Of a stretch of DNA of 64,000 nucleotides, positions 34,970 to 44,212 are shown one piece after another. Position numbers and translations under genes: made by a program. The stretch covers positions 62,001 to 126,000 of the forward strand of contig CAVRXO010000010.1 in the NCBI GenBank assembly GCA_963725185.1. Direction: 5' to 3'. Position 1 is the stretch's first letter, and every line of letters starts with the position of its first letter. The notes beneath the pieces are model-generated. The model was not told the DNA's origin. It did no database searches and saw only the letters and a list, made by a program, of their open reading frames with translations. The stretch comes from VAZQ01 sp963725185. GTDB taxonomy: Bacteria > Pseudomonadota > Alphaproteobacteria > Rhizobiales > Xanthobacteraceae.

Positions 34970-35242
34970 TCAGCGAACCGAACGCCAGCCGAACAGGACG
35001 GCAGCAGCGCCCACCACGGCGCCCGCCAGGGCGGGGCCCGCCGTAAGCTTGAGCGCTTCGGCAAGATGAAATCCGACGAACGCACCCGCCACGCCGACCA
35101 GCGCGCTGGTGATGAGGCTCGGCCTGGCGCCTACGATTTGGCGCTTGAACCAATTGGGCCCGGCGAAGCGATCGAAAATCAGGCCGCCGAGGATGCCGAT
35201 GGCGAGGACAATCAGAAATGCGACCGTCGGGGTCAGGTTCAT
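34970..35242 (-). CDS. GlsB/YeaQ/YmgE-like small membrane protein
   Basis: A 90-aa membrane protein with three hydrophobic segments: PTVAFLIVLAIGILGGLIFDRFAG, LITSALVGVAGAFVGFHLAEAL and the Gly/Ala-rich GPALAGAVVGAAAVLFGW. The GxxxG-rich helices and size match the transglycosylase-associated (YeaQ/YmgE, GlsB) family of stress-linked envelope proteins. Molecular function is not established. Confidence 0.75.
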   Translation of the reverse strand: MNLTPTVAFLIVLAIGILGGLIFDRFAGPNWFKRQIVGARPSLITSALVGVAGAFVGFHLAEALKLTAGPALAGAVVGAAAVLFGWRSVR

Positions 35243-35463
35243 CTTGCCATCCTTCCGATCGTCTCTTTCGATCGATTTGTCGAGCCGGTGTCTTGAGCGC
35301 GATTATCGGGCATCGCCCCGGAGCGCGCAACCGCGCATCTCGCATCTGAGGCGGCAGCCGGCGCTCTCTCGGGAAATCTTCTGCCCGCAATAGCGCGATC
35401 GTTCTCGGTTCTAACTCTTATTGCGAGCGACGATGTCGCAAGCCGCGATTTGGCGAGCGGCGA

Positions 35464-35492
35464 TTGGCATTTGGTCGCCTACAGGCTATCCT
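35464..35492 (+). promoter_or_regulatory. Candidate sigma-70 promoter of the cold-shock gene
   Basis: TTGGCA (35464-35469) and TATCCT (35487-35492) are separated by exactly 17 nt and end 25 nt before the ATG, giving a short leader that contains the GGGGAG ribosome-binding site. Confidence 0.5.
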
Positions 35493-35517
35493 TCGTCATC
35501 AACGGGGAGATCAGCAC

Positions 35518-35721
35518 ATGGCGCTCGGTACGGTGAAGTGGTTCAATTCGCAAAAAGGCTACGGATTCATTCAGCCGCAAGGCGGCGGCAAGGATGTTTT
35601 CGTTCATATATCCGCGGTCGAGCGCGCCGGCTTGAGCTCGCTCAATGAGGGTCAACAACTCGAATACGAGATCGTGACCGATCGCGGCAAGCAATCCGCC
35701 GGCAACCTCAAGGTCAAATGA
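35518..35721 (+). CDS. cspA: Cold-shock protein (CspA family)
   Basis: A 67-aa single cold-shock domain binding single-stranded nucleic acid. RNP1 is KGYGFIQ (residues 13-19) and RNP2 is DVFVHIS (26-32); the N-terminus MALGTVKWFNSQ is canonical. It is a stand-alone gene with its own promoter candidate and a clear intrinsic terminator 22 nt downstream. It may be a general RNA chaperone rather than cold-induced. Confidence 0.96.
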   Translation: MALGTVKWFNSQKGYGFIQPQGGGKDVFVHISAVERAGLSSLNEGQQLEYEIVTDRGKQSAGNLKVK

Positions 35722-35743
35722 ACCCTGCCGGCCGCCGTCCGCG

Positions 35744-35780
35744 AAATCCGCCGAGCTCGCGCCCGGCGGATTTTGTTTTT
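35744..35780 (+). terminator. Intrinsic terminator of the cold-shock gene
   Basis: AAATCCGCCG (35744-35753) and CGGCGGATTT (35764-35773) form a perfect 10-bp stem with a 10-nt loop, followed by TGTTTTT. This is the best intrinsic terminator in the window. Confidence 0.85.
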
Positions 35781-35833
35781 AGGCTAAGGCATTCTGCCGA
35801 TCGACGCGCAAACGTCGCGCGCGGTCAGGGCTT

Positions 35834-36145
35834 TCAGCGCGCCTCGATGTTGACGCCCGGAACATGCAGATCCACGCCGGGCCTGTGATCGCGGTGCTCG
35901 TCGCGATCGCGATAGACCCGCTCGTGAACCACCTCATCCCGATCACGCTCATTGATGCAGCGGGTTCGGCAGACATTCTCGCGGCAAACTTCACGGCAGA
36001 CGCGGTCCACCGGTTCGGTGAGGCGCAGCTGCTCGGCGGCTCCTTGCAAGCCGGCCGCGCCGGCCGAAGTCCCGGCGTTGGCCTGGCCCAACGATGTGGC
36101 CGAAAGAGCAATCGCCGAAACCGCAATTAGCATGAATGATCGCAT
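35834..36145 (-). CDS. Small exported cysteine-rich protein
   Basis: A 103-aa protein with a signal peptide ending near GQANAG. The mature part has four cysteines in CREVCRENVCRTRC (near residues 50-63), then a strongly charged Arg/Asp/Glu/His stretch (NERDRDEVVHERVYRDRDEH) and ends DLHVPGVNIEAR. The x3-x4-x3 cysteine spacing suggests disulfides or metal binding. Its charged repeat tail is like other secreted Bradyrhizobium proteins of unknown role. Confidence 0.6.
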   Translation of the reverse strand: MRSFMLIAVSAIALSATSLGQANAGTSAGAAGLQGAAEQLRLTEPVDRVCREVCRENVCRTRCINERDRDEVVHERVYRDRDEHRDHRPGVDLHVPGVNIEAR

Positions 36146-36489
36146 TGATAGGCTCCTTGGTTCTTCCCCTGGGCCTCCAACTCACGCAAACGTTATAAGT
36201 TCCAAGAAACAAACATTCGCAACCGGCAACGACGGGGGAGCGACGACAAACAACTTGCCGCCAAGGCGCGCGCTGGTTGTCGCGTATGGCGCCCGGTGGT
36301 TCTCGCGCATCGAATGGAACCAAGGGGCGGCGTCGCGCATTGTTGCTGCAGCCGGTCGTCATTTCCCTCCCCCCATGCGCGACCGGTCCAGCTCGGGCGC
36401 GGCTGGCGGTTGCCGTCAGCCGCGCCCGGCTTGTTTGTTCCGGGCCGAGCAAGGCAACCCGGATCTGGCCGCCGGAAGCGGGACCCGCC
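36146..36489. other. Intergenic stretch downstream of the second iorB
   Basis: 344 nt between the exported-protein gene and the 3' end of the second iorB. The hairpin at 36394-36428 is the only recognisable element; the rest would hold the promoter of the exported-protein gene. Confidence 0.4.
36394..36428 (-). terminator. Hairpin downstream of the second iorB
   Basis: CGGGCGCGGCTG (36394-36405) and CAGCCGCGCCCG (36417-36428) form a perfect 12-bp stem with an 11-nt loop, about 60 nt past the iorB stop on the minus strand. The T-rich side lies on the plus strand, so intrinsic termination is not certain. Confidence 0.5.
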
Positions 36490-38901
36490 TCAAGCCCAGC
36501 TCAGGTCCTGTTTCCCGAACGGGAGCGAGCGCAGCCGTTTGCCGGTGATCTTGAAGATCGCCTGGGCGATGGCGGGCGCGATCTGCGGGCACGCTTCCTC
36601 GCCCACGCCGGAGATCCATTTGTTGTTGGTCTTGAGGAACGCGATGTTGACCTGCGGCGGATAGTCGGCCATGCGGGCCACCTGGTACTGGTCGAAATTG
36701 CCTTCGACCGTGCGGCCGTCCTTGATTGTGATCTCCTGCCACTTCGCATCGCTGAGCGCCCAGGCGACCTGGCCCTCGATCTGCTTGCGCACCGACAGCG
36801 GGTTGACGAACGAGAAGCCCTCGTCGAACACGACATCGACGCGCTCCAGCCGCAGCACGCCGGCCCGGCTGACCGACACGGTGACCACCTCGGCGCACAA
36901 GGAGGTGGCGGACCTTGCCGGCGCCGCTCGCCGCCGGTCGTCGACCGCGATGCCGCGCGCCCAGCCCTCCGGCAAGGGCGTGCCCCAACCCGACATCTTG
37001 GCCACCATGTCGAGCGCCTTGAGCCAGTCGTCGCGGTCGCGAAACTTGCGTATTGCGCGCGATCAGCTCGCGCCGGTACTCGTAGGGATCCTTGCCGGCG
37101 GCATGCGCCAGCTCGTCGATGAAGCTTTCGAGATAGAAGACGTTCACGCCGCTGCCGGTCGAACGCCGGAACCCGACCGGGACGTGGCTGTTGCGGGTAT
37201 GGACGTCGTAGTAGATCGTGGGAACGAAGTACGGCAGCTCGTGCAGGCCGCGCACCGCCTGCTCGGAGACCATGTTCCCGTAGGTGCCGGTGGGCGTCAG
37301 GTTGCGGTCATAGCGATCGCTGGTGGTGCGCATGTTGATGGCGAGCGGCCATCCGTCGGCGTCGAGTGCCGCCTCGAAGGCGCCGATGCCCATCGGCCGA
37401 TATTTTTCGCCGAGCCGCATGTCCTCCTCGCGGCTCCAAAGCAGCTTCACCGGCCTTCCGTTCAAGGTCTTGGCCACCGCCACGGCCTGGCGGATCTGCT
37501 CGGAGCCGCCGCCGCCGCCATAGCCGCCGCCCAGGAAGGTGGTGTGGATGAACACCTTGTTCGGGCGCCACGCCGGCCTCGTCGGCGGCCCGCAACAGGC
37601 CGAACTGGGGCGACTGATCCCCGGTCCATACATCGACGCGATCCGGCGTCACCATCGCGGTGGCATTGCCCGGCTCCATGCGAGCATGCGCCAGATAAGG
37701 CACCGTGTAGGTCGCCTCGACCACCTTGGCGGCCTTGTCCTTGGCGGCGGCGTAGCTGCCGCCTTCCTCCAGCACGACCGTGCCGGGCTGCTTCATGGTC
37801 TCGAAGTCGGCCTGGAACAGCTCGGCGGTGGTGCGGCTGCCGTTCGCTCCCACGTCCCATTCGATCGGCATGAGGTCGAGCGCAGTCTTCGCCCGCCACC
37901 AGGTGTCGGCAACGACCGCGACTGCCGCATACCTGTATTCCTGGCCGCTCGTTCCGAAGTCGGCATTCTTCCGCGGCCCTTTGCCTTCGATCATGACGGC
38001 CGAGTGCACGCCCGGACGATTCTTGATGGCGTCGAAGTCGTAGCTCTTGAGCGTGCCGCCGAAGACCGGACAGGCCTTGACGGCGGCGTAGAGCATGCCG
38101 GGCAGATCGACATCGATGCCGTAGACGGCCTTGCCGGTGACCTTCAGCGGAACGTCGCGGTTCTTCTGCTCGGTGCCGATCAGGGTGAACTGGTCCGGTC
38201 CCTTGATCTTGATCTTTGAAGGATCAGGCAGCGTGATCTGCGCGGCCCGTCCGGCGATCGCCCCATAGGTGGTCCGCCGTCCGCTCGGGCCGTGGGTGAT
38301 GACGCTGTTCTTGGCCACCAGTTCCGAGTTCGGCACCTCCCACAAGGTGGCGGCGGCCAGGAGCAAGCGTTCGCGCGCTTCGGCGCCCGCCATCTGCAGA
38401 TAGTAGCGGCTCTCGCGCACCGATCCGCTGGAGTTCGTGTCCAGCCGGCGATACACGCCGGTGAAGTTTCTTGCTGAAGCCGGCTCGCCGCCGCCGTCGC
38501 GGATCCGCGGATTTCCCCCGCCCGGAACCTGCAAGGTCCATGCCGGGGCCTTCTCGACCACGTTGCGTTGCGGCGAAGCATATTCGGCCTTGCACCTTGC
38601 TCCAGTCGCACTGCAGCTCCTCGGCCACCATCATGGGGCAGGAGGTGAACACACCGGTCCCCATCTCGGTCTGCGCGACCCGGATGGTCACCGTGTCGTC
38701 CGCCGCGATCGTCAGCCAGGCATTGAGCTCGGGCACCATGGCGTCCCGGTACCAGGGCTCGCCCTGGATCGCGCCGGCCTGCGCGCTTGTCGGCGGCAGG
38801 TAGAAGCCGAGCACCATGGCGCCGCCGACTGCCGCGGTGGAGGCGAGGAAGTCGCGGCGGTTGATATCGGCGGTCGGGGTCGTCGCAACCTTCGCGGTCA
38901 T
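36490..38901 (-). pseudogene. iorB: Isoquinoline 1-oxidoreductase beta-type subunit (second copy), three frameshifts
   Basis: Large Mo-subunit of a second IorAB-like enzyme. From ATG 38901 it has a TAT signal (NRRDFLASTAAVGGAMV), then RVAQTEMGTGVFTSCPMMVAEEL. Extra bases near 38588, 37564 and 37053 break the frame; removing them joins SKVQ to AEYASPQRNVVEK, AGVAP to NKVFIHTTFLGGGYGGGG, and LIAR to IRKFRDRDDWLKALDMVAK. The last part includes GVGEEACPQIAPAIAQAIF with the catalytic Glu. All conserved blocks are present, so the gene is either recently dead or mis-sequenced. It lies 14 nt after iorA of the same pair. Confidence 0.85.
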
Positions 38902-38915
38902 GGTTGGTCCTCCCC

Positions 38916-39373
38916 TCACGCCTGCAGCTCGGCGGCCCGGTGAATGGCTTGACGAATGCGCAGATAGGTGCCGCAGCGGCAGATGTTGCTCATCTCGCGG
39001 TCGATGTCGGCGTCGGTCGGCTTCGGCTTTTGCTTGAGCAACGCCACCGCCGCCATGATCTGCCCCGACTGGCAGTAGCCGCACTGCGGAACGTCGAACT
39101 CGATCCAGGCCAATTGGACCGGATGGGTCCCCTCGGCCGACAGCCCCTCGATGGTGGTGACGATTTGCCGGCGACCGTCCGACAGGCCGGGATGCTGCAC
39201 GAGCGCGTCGCCTGGCCGTCGATCAGCACGGTGCAGGCGCCGCATTGGGCGATGCCGCAGCCGTATTTGGTGCCCGTGAGCTTGAGCGAGTCGCGCAGCA
39301 CCCACAGCAACGGGGTCTCCGGCTCCACGTCCACGGTGTGCGCGATGCCGTTGACGATCAGAGAAATCGACAT
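38916..39373 (-). pseudogene. iorA: Isoquinoline 1-oxidoreductase alpha-type [2Fe-2S] subunit (second copy), one frameshift
   Basis: Small iron-sulfur subunit of the second IorAB pair. The N-terminal frame has PLLWVLRDSLKLTGTKYGCG and CGACTVLIDGQATRSC; a base appears to be missing near 39188, after which the frame carrying IVTTIEGLSAEG, CGYCQSGQIMAAVALL and CRCGTYLRIRQAI continues to 38916. All eight cluster cysteines exist across the two frames. Together with the shifts in iorB this makes the operon non-functional as written. Confidence 0.85.
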
Positions 39374-39630
39374 CTCGCTTCCTCCCCTGTCGCAGATAGG
39401 TGACTGGCAGCCCCTGCATTCCTCAAAGGCGGTCGTGCGGATCGAGCGGGTTGCTGCTGCCGGAGCCTAACATGCAGGCGATGGCGTTGACGAGGTCTGC
39501 GGGCTCTGAAGAAAGCCCAGTTTGTTGCGGCGCAAGAGTGCGGATCTTGTCACACCAGGAATTTGCTCGCGACAAGCACAGACTGCGAGCAGGAAGTATG
39601 GTATCGGATCATTCGTCGGGGACCAGCCGC

Positions 39631-40161
39631 ATGACGCCCACCGAGCAAGTTTTCGACTGGATCGAGCATACGGAATTGAGCCTATGGCTGGTCGGGCCCT
39701 CGATGCTCGCGTTTCCGACCGTCCTGACCGTCCACGTGCTGGGAACGGGATTCCTCGCCGGCACGGGCGCGGCGATCGCGCTCAGAATCCTCGGGGCCGC
39801 ACCCCAGGTGCCGCTCAAGCTGCTCGATTTGTTCTATCCCATCCTGTGGGTCGCGCTGGCAGCCAACGTCGCGTCCGGCACGCTGCTGCTGATCGCCTAT
39901 CCCTACAAGGCATTCACCAATCCGCTGTTCTACGTGAAATTGACGCTGATCGCGCTGGCGATCTATCTGGTGGTCAAGATCCGCAACGAGGTGCTGCGCC
40001 ATCCGCCGGGCGATAAACCTCCGGCGGATGCGGCCGCCTGGAAGCGCGCGAGGATTCTCGCCGGCCTCTCGCTCGCCTCCTGGATGGCCGTGATCGCGGC
40101 CGGACGCTTCCTCGCCTACACCCACACCTGGCTGCGGGTCGGCCTGCCGGCCGACTTCTGA
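39631..40161 (+). CDS. Membrane protein of a two-gene unit (first)
   Basis: A 176-aa integral membrane protein from ATG 39631. It begins with the amphipathic TPTEQVFDWIEHTELSLW, followed by about four hydrophobic segments (SMLAFPTVLTVHVLGTGFLAG, PILWVALAANVASGTLLLIA, FYVKLTLIALAIYLVV, LAGLSLASWMAVIAAGRFLA). An upstream in-frame ATG (39598) is an alternative start. The downstream gene is similar in size, topology and C-terminal TAWVAVLVCGRL-type helix, so the pair may form a complex. I do not recognise a function; DUF6644-like proteins are a weak candidate. Confidence 0.7.
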   Translation: MTPTEQVFDWIEHTELSLWLVGPSMLAFPTVLTVHVLGTGFLAGTGAAIALRILGAAPQVPLKLLDLFYPILWVALAANVASGTLLLIAYPYKAFTNPLFYVKLTLIALAIYLVVKIRNEVLRHPPGDKPPADAAAWKRARILAGLSLASWMAVIAAGRFLAYTHTWLRVGLPADF

Positions 40162-40172
40162 GAGGGGTCGCC

Positions 40173-40694
40173 ATGTTCACCGAAACCGAGGCGCCGCAAC
40201 CATGGGAGCTTTGGGTACGAGCCACCGAGTTGCACCATTTCATCAACCACTACGAACATTGGCTTTGGCCTATTTTCCAGACGCTGCATTATTTCGGGCT
40301 GTGTCTGCTGCTGGGCACTGTCGGCTTGTTTGATTTGCGAGTGTTGGGGGTGGGCAAGGCAGTGCCGCCCGCCGCCCTGCACAAGCTGATCCCGCTCGGC
40401 ATAGCGGGCTTCATCCTCAATCTTCTCACCGGCATCTGGTTCTTCTTCGGCCATCCCGACCAGTATTTCTACAATCCGTCGTTTCAGCTGTTGCTGACCT
40501 TCGTGGCGGTCGCCGGCCTCAACGTCGCGGTCTTCTACCTGAGCGACGCCTTCGGCGAGGTGAAGCTGATGGCCGGCGGCGCCGATGCGCCCTTGCGCGC
40601 CAAGCTCATCGCCGGCACGTCGCTCACCGCCTGGGTCGCGGTGCTCGTCTGCGGCCGATTGATCACCTTCTACCGCCCGCCGTATTTTCATTGA
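40173..40694 (+). CDS. Membrane protein of a two-gene unit (second)
   Basis: A 173-aa integral membrane protein, 11 nt after the previous gene, with GAGAGGGG upstream. It shows WLWPIFQTLHYFGLCLLLGTVG, LIPLGIAGFILNLLTGIWFFFG, LLLTFVAVAGLNVAVFYL and a last helix LTAWVAVLVCGRLITFY. Conserved-looking His residues (LHHFINHYEH, LHYFG) inside or near helices could bind heme or metal, but no standard motif is complete. Function unknown. Confidence 0.72.
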   Translation: MFTETEAPQPWELWVRATELHHFINHYEHWLWPIFQTLHYFGLCLLLGTVGLFDLRVLGVGKAVPPAALHKLIPLGIAGFILNLLTGIWFFFGHPDQYFYNPSFQLLLTFVAVAGLNVAVFYLSDAFGEVKLMAGGADAPLRAKLIAGTSLTAWVAVLVCGRLITFYRPPYFH

Positions 40695-40698
40695 GGGA

Positions 40699-40765
40699 GC
40701 GAATAGCGAATAGCGAATAGGGCAGTGCATTGCACCGCTGTCCCTACTCGCTACTCGCTATTCGC
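40699..40765. repeat. Imperfect inverted repeat built of GCGAATA units between convergent genes
   Basis: The left arm (40699-40722) has three GCGAATA units, the right arm (40742-40765) three inverted GCGAATA/GCGAGTA units; 22 of 24 positions pair and the other two would be G-U in RNA. It sits between two convergent stop codons (40694 and 40775) and can act as a bidirectional terminator. Similar GAATAGCGAATAG strings are frequent between genes in Bradyrhizobium-type genomes. Confidence 0.7.
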
Positions 40766-40774
40766 CTTCTCGCC

Positions 40775-42958
40775 TCACTCCGCCGCTTCGGCGGTGGTGT
40801 CCCGCGGCGTGAACTGGCCGCCGCCGCCTTCGGTCATATCGAGGCGGCGCACGTGGAACGCGGCGAGCGACGAGCGGTGCCCGATGGTGACGATCGTGGT
40901 CTTGGGCAGGCGCTGCTTGAGCATCAGGTAGAGCTCCGCCTCGAGCTTCTCGTCAAGCGCCGAGGTCGATTCGTCCAGGAACAACCAGTCGGGTTGCTTG
41001 AGCAGCGCGCGGACGATCGCGAGGCGCTGCTGCTCGCCGCCGGAAAGGCGCTGCGACCAGATCTCCTCGCGGTCGAGCTGGTCGGACAGGAAAGCGATGC
41101 GGGCATCGGCCAGCGCGCGACGGATGTCCGCGTCCGAATAGGTATCCGGCCCGCCCGGATAGGAGACGGCGGCGCGCAGCGTGCCGATCGGGATATAGGG
41201 CTTCTGCGGCACCACCATCACCTCGGCGCCGGCGGGAACATGGACTCGCCCCTCCCCGAACGGCCAGATGCCGGAGATCGCGCGGAACAGGGTCGATTTG
41301 CCGGAGCCCGAAGGTCCGGCCAGGAGCGCGCTCTCGCCGGACGCGTAGGAGAGGCCTGCGGCCTCGACGATGCGCCGGCCGTCCGGCAGCGCGATGCCGA
41401 TTCCTACCAGCGCGACCGAGGGCTTGCCCGCGGGGGCCGGCATGCGCGCCGGCCCGGTGGCAGCCATTGCCTTGGCGCGCTCGATCGCGCCCGCGAACGA
41501 GGTCAAGCGGTTGACCACCGCCTTGAAGGTGGCGAGCGAACTGTAATAGTTGACGAAGAAGTTGAGCGCGCCCTCCACCCGTCCGAACGCGCTGGCGGTC
41601 TGCGTCAAGACGCCGAACTGGATCTTGCCTGCGAAGAAGAATGGCGCGGCGACGATGTAGGGAATGTAGGGAGATATCTGGCCGTAGAAATTGATGAACG
41701 CCAACAGCCATTTGCGCCGATGCATGAGGGCCATATAGTTGCCGACGATCGCACCGAATCTCCCCTCGAGTGCCGCCTGCTCGGCGCGCTCGCCCGACAG
41801 GAGCGCCACCTGCTCGCTGTATTCTCGCACGCGTGCCAGCGAGAAGCGGAAATTCGCCTCGACCTTTTGCTTCTCGAAAAAAAGCCCGATCAGCGGGCGG
41901 CCGATCCAATGCGTGAGCAGAGTCCCGATAACCGCATAGACAAGCGCGGCCCAGACCAGAAATCCCGGGACGCGGATGTCGGTTCCGGGCAAGGTAAAGC
42001 TTTCCGATATGGTCCACAGAATGACGACAAACGCCACCAGCGAGGAGAGGGTGGAGATCAGCGCGATCGAGTAAGTGTAGATGCCGTAGCCGCCGACGCC
42101 GCCGAAGCTGTCGGTGCCGCCGTCGATGAACCGGTTTATGTCCTCGGAAATGCGCTGGTCCGGGTTGTCGGCCTGGGAGCCCACCAACGACATGCGGTAG
42201 TGGGCATGGCCGCCGAGCCAATGCGCCATGAAATACTCGGTGAGCCAGCGCCGCCAGCGGATGACCAGCAGCGACTGCACGACGAATTCGATCACCAAAG
42301 TGCTGATGAGGATGAACGCCCAAGGCAAGAACACCCACAGAAGAATATGCCAGAAGGCGACTTGGTCCTTGTTCTGGATGGCGTTGAACCAGTCGCGGGA
42401 GAAGAAGCTGAGCCGGACGCCGATGACGACCTGGATTTGGTTGATGAGGACCAGGAACACCACCATGCCGACCGCGATGCGCCGCTCGAGGGCCGTGAAG
42501 GCGGGAAGCGGCCAGGCGCGCGCCCGACCGCGTTCGGTCGCCTCGTAATAGAGGTCGGCGATCCGGGTAATCTGCCGCACCACGCCAATGTGCGAAACCG
42601 CGTAGGTGAGGACCGAGAACATCGCGACCGTGATGGGAAACGTATTGAGAGATGCGTCCGGCGGCTGGTAGTCCGCGAAAGCTGCCGGCCAAAGGCCCGC
42701 CTTGATGAAGACGGCCAACAAGCCCGCGGCGATCGTCTCGATCGAGAAGATGCCGGCGAAGATCTTGAGGTAGCTCGAAATGCCTGCCGACAGGAAGGTG
42801 GTGACGGCGCAAATGAGCGCGCTGATGCCGAGGCCGATCTCCCATCCATCGCCGGACTTGAAACCAAGCGCCACGGCGAGGAGGCCGGTGGCTGCGACGC
42901 CGAAGCTCAAATTTCTCATGGTGGGTTCCGAGGCTGCTGCACTGTGGTTTCGCCCCAT
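40775..42958 (-). CDS. ABC transporter, fused membrane and ATPase domains (SbmA/BacA-like with ATPase, BclA type)
   Basis: A 727-aa protein. The N-terminal part has membrane helices, and the SbmA/BacA-like domain spans roughly residues 130-480, with LSFFSRDWFNAIQNKDQ, RWRRWLTEYFMAHWL and DNPDQRISEDINRFIDGG. The C-terminal ATPase has Walker A LAGPSGSGKSTLFRAI near 550, signature LSGGEQQRLAIVRALL near 650 and Walker B DWLFLDESTSALDE. This architecture matches ABCD-type peptide or fatty-acyl transporters; in Bradyrhizobium the related BclA imports antimicrobial peptides. A shorter N-terminus starting at MRNLSFG is possible. Located convergent to the two-gene membrane unit. Confidence 0.87.
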   Translation of the reverse strand: MGRNHSAAASEPTMRNLSFGVAATGLLAVALGFKSGDGWEIGLGISALICAVTTFLSAGISSYLKIFAGIFSIETIAAGLLAVFIKAGLWPAAFADYQPPDASLNTFPITVAMFSVLTYAVSHIGVVRQITRIADLYYEATERGRARAWPLPAFTALERRIAVGMVVFLVLINQIQVVIGVRLSFFSRDWFNAIQNKDQVAFWHILLWVFLPWAFILISTLVIEFVVQSLLVIRWRRWLTEYFMAHWLGGHAHYRMSLVGSQADNPDQRISEDINRFIDGGTDSFGGVGGYGIYTYSIALISTLSSLVAFVVILWTISESFTLPGTDIRVPGFLVWAALVYAVIGTLLTHWIGRPLIGLFFEKQKVEANFRFSLARVREYSEQVALLSGERAEQAALEGRFGAIVGNYMALMHRRKWLLAFINFYGQISPYIPYIVAAPFFFAGKIQFGVLTQTASAFGRVEGALNFFVNYYSSLATFKAVVNRLTSFAGAIERAKAMAATGPARMPAPAGKPSVALVGIGIALPDGRRIVEAAGLSYASGESALLAGPSGSGKSTLFRAISGIWPFGEGRVHVPAGAEVMVVPQKPYIPIGTLRAAVSYPGGPDTYSDADIRRALADARIAFLSDQLDREEIWSQRLSGGEQQRLAIVRALLKQPDWLFLDESTSALDEKLEAELYLMLKQRLPKTTIVTIGHRSSLAAFHVRRLDMTEGGGGQFTPRDTTAEAAE

Positions 42959-43030
42959 CGTCTAGATCATCCGCCATGAAGGCAAGAGGAGCAATTGGCA
43001 AGTTCTTCCGCCTCATTTGGCCGCACCGGA

Positions 43031-43108
43031 GCATTTTCATCCGGTTTTCCGTCCGAAAATGCGGCAGCGCAGGGGTGCCGGAGAATGGCCTCGTCCGGAG
43101 AATGGCCT
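43031..43108. repeat. Short inverted and direct repeats upstream of the TctC-type gene
   Basis: GCATTTTC (43031-43038) pairs with GAAAATGC (43055-43062), and CCGGAGAATGGCCT occurs at 43078-43091 and again at 43095-43108. The first resembles the palindromic cores seen widely between genes of Bradyrhizobiaceae; the second may be a tandem duplication. Confidence 0.45.
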
Positions 43109-43214
43109 TGTGCAGGGTCAAGGGGGCCGCGTACCCTGACGAGGCTCGCTCCATAACAACGATCCAAAATCACCTCGACGGCGGGCGATCCGGCGCGAAT
43201 TTGGGAGCAACGCC

Positions 43215-44207
43215 ATGAAACGGTTGGTGAAATCCATGCATTTTGCCGGTTTGGCCTGCCTGATCGGCTTCGCGCTGACGGCGGCCGGCGGCAGCGGTCG
43301 GGCCCGCGCCCTCGATTACCCGACCCGCCCCGTGCATCTGATCGCGGGCTATCCCGCCGGCGGCACAGTCGACATCCTGGCCCGCCTGGTGGGGCAGTAT
43401 CTGTCGGAACGGCTCGGCCAGCAGTTCATCATCGATAACCGCTCGGGCGCCGGCAACAATATAGGCACCGAGGTGGTCGTGAACGCGGCGCCCGACGGCT
43501 ATACGCTCCTCCTGGTCAATCCGGCCAATGCCATCAACACAACGCTCTACGAAAAACTGCCGTTCGATTTCATTCGCGATATCGCCCCGGTGGCCGGCAT
43601 CATCCGGGTCCCCAACGTGATGGAGATCAATCCCGCCGTTCCGGCCAAGACGGTCGGCGAGTTCATCGCCTATGCCAAGGAAAATCCCGGCAAGGTCAAC
43701 ATGGCCTCCTCGGGCAACGGGACCTCGGTGCATGTCTCGGGCGAGTTGTTCAAGATGATGGCCGGCGTCAACCTGCTGCATGTGCCCTATCGGGGGGCGG
43801 CGCCGGCGCTGACCGACCTGATGGGCGGCCAGGTGCAAGTGATCTTCGACAACCTGCCCTCTTCGATCGAGTACATCCGGGCCGGCAGGCTGCGAGCGTT
43901 GGCGGTGACGACGAGCACACGCTCCGAGGCGCTGCCGGGCATTCCGACGGTGGCGGAGACTGTCCCCGGCTACGAGGCCAGCGCGTGGTTCGGCATCGGC
44001 GCGCCCAAGGGCACGCCGCGCGAGATCGTCGAGAAGCTCAACGCGGCCGTCAATGCCGGGCTCGCCGATCCCAAGCTCAAGGCGCGGCTCGCCGATCTCG
44101 GCGGCAGCGTGCTGGTCGGCACCCCCGCCGATTTCGGCAAGATCATTGCCGAGGAGACGGAGAAATGGGCCAAGGTGGTGAAATTCTCCGGCGCCAAAGC
44201 CGATTAG
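43215..44207 (+). CDS. Tripartite tricarboxylate transporter receptor (TctC/Bug family)
   Basis: Periplasmic solute receptor, 330 aa, signal peptide ending near GRARALD. The Bug fold is clear: YPTRPVHLIAGYPAGGTVDILARL, IIDNRSGAGNNIGTEVV, AAPDGYTLLLV, KVNMASSGNGTSVH, VPYRGAAPALTDLMGGQV and FGIGAPKGTPREIVEKLNAA. Ligands of this family are usually carboxylates held through main-chain contacts. No TctA/TctB genes are adjacent, which is common for Bug proteins. GGGAG precedes the start. Confidence 0.93.
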   Translation: MKRLVKSMHFAGLACLIGFALTAAGGSGRARALDYPTRPVHLIAGYPAGGTVDILARLVGQYLSERLGQQFIIDNRSGAGNNIGTEVVVNAAPDGYTLLLVNPANAINTTLYEKLPFDFIRDIAPVAGIIRVPNVMEINPAVPAKTVGEFIAYAKENPGKVNMASSGNGTSVHVSGELFKMMAGVNLLHVPYRGAAPALTDLMGGQVQVIFDNLPSSIEYIRAGRLRALAVTTSTRSEALPGIPTVAETVPGYEASAWFGIGAPKGTPREIVEKLNAAVNAGLADPKLKARLADLGGSVLVGTPADFGKIIAEETEKWAKVVKFSGAKAD

Positions 44208-44212
44208 GCGGC

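Noticed and set aside
34684..35046. A 120-codon plus-strand frame containing the 15-bp repeats as a pentapeptide-repeat protein
   Set aside because: No ribosome-binding site, only about five decayed repeats, and flanking residues resemble no protein; the overlapping minus-strand genes have better support.
40730..42979. A 749-codon plus-strand frame opposite the ABC transporter
   Set aside because: Arg/Asp/Glu-rich without motifs; the minus strand carries an ABC transporter with Walker and signature motifs.
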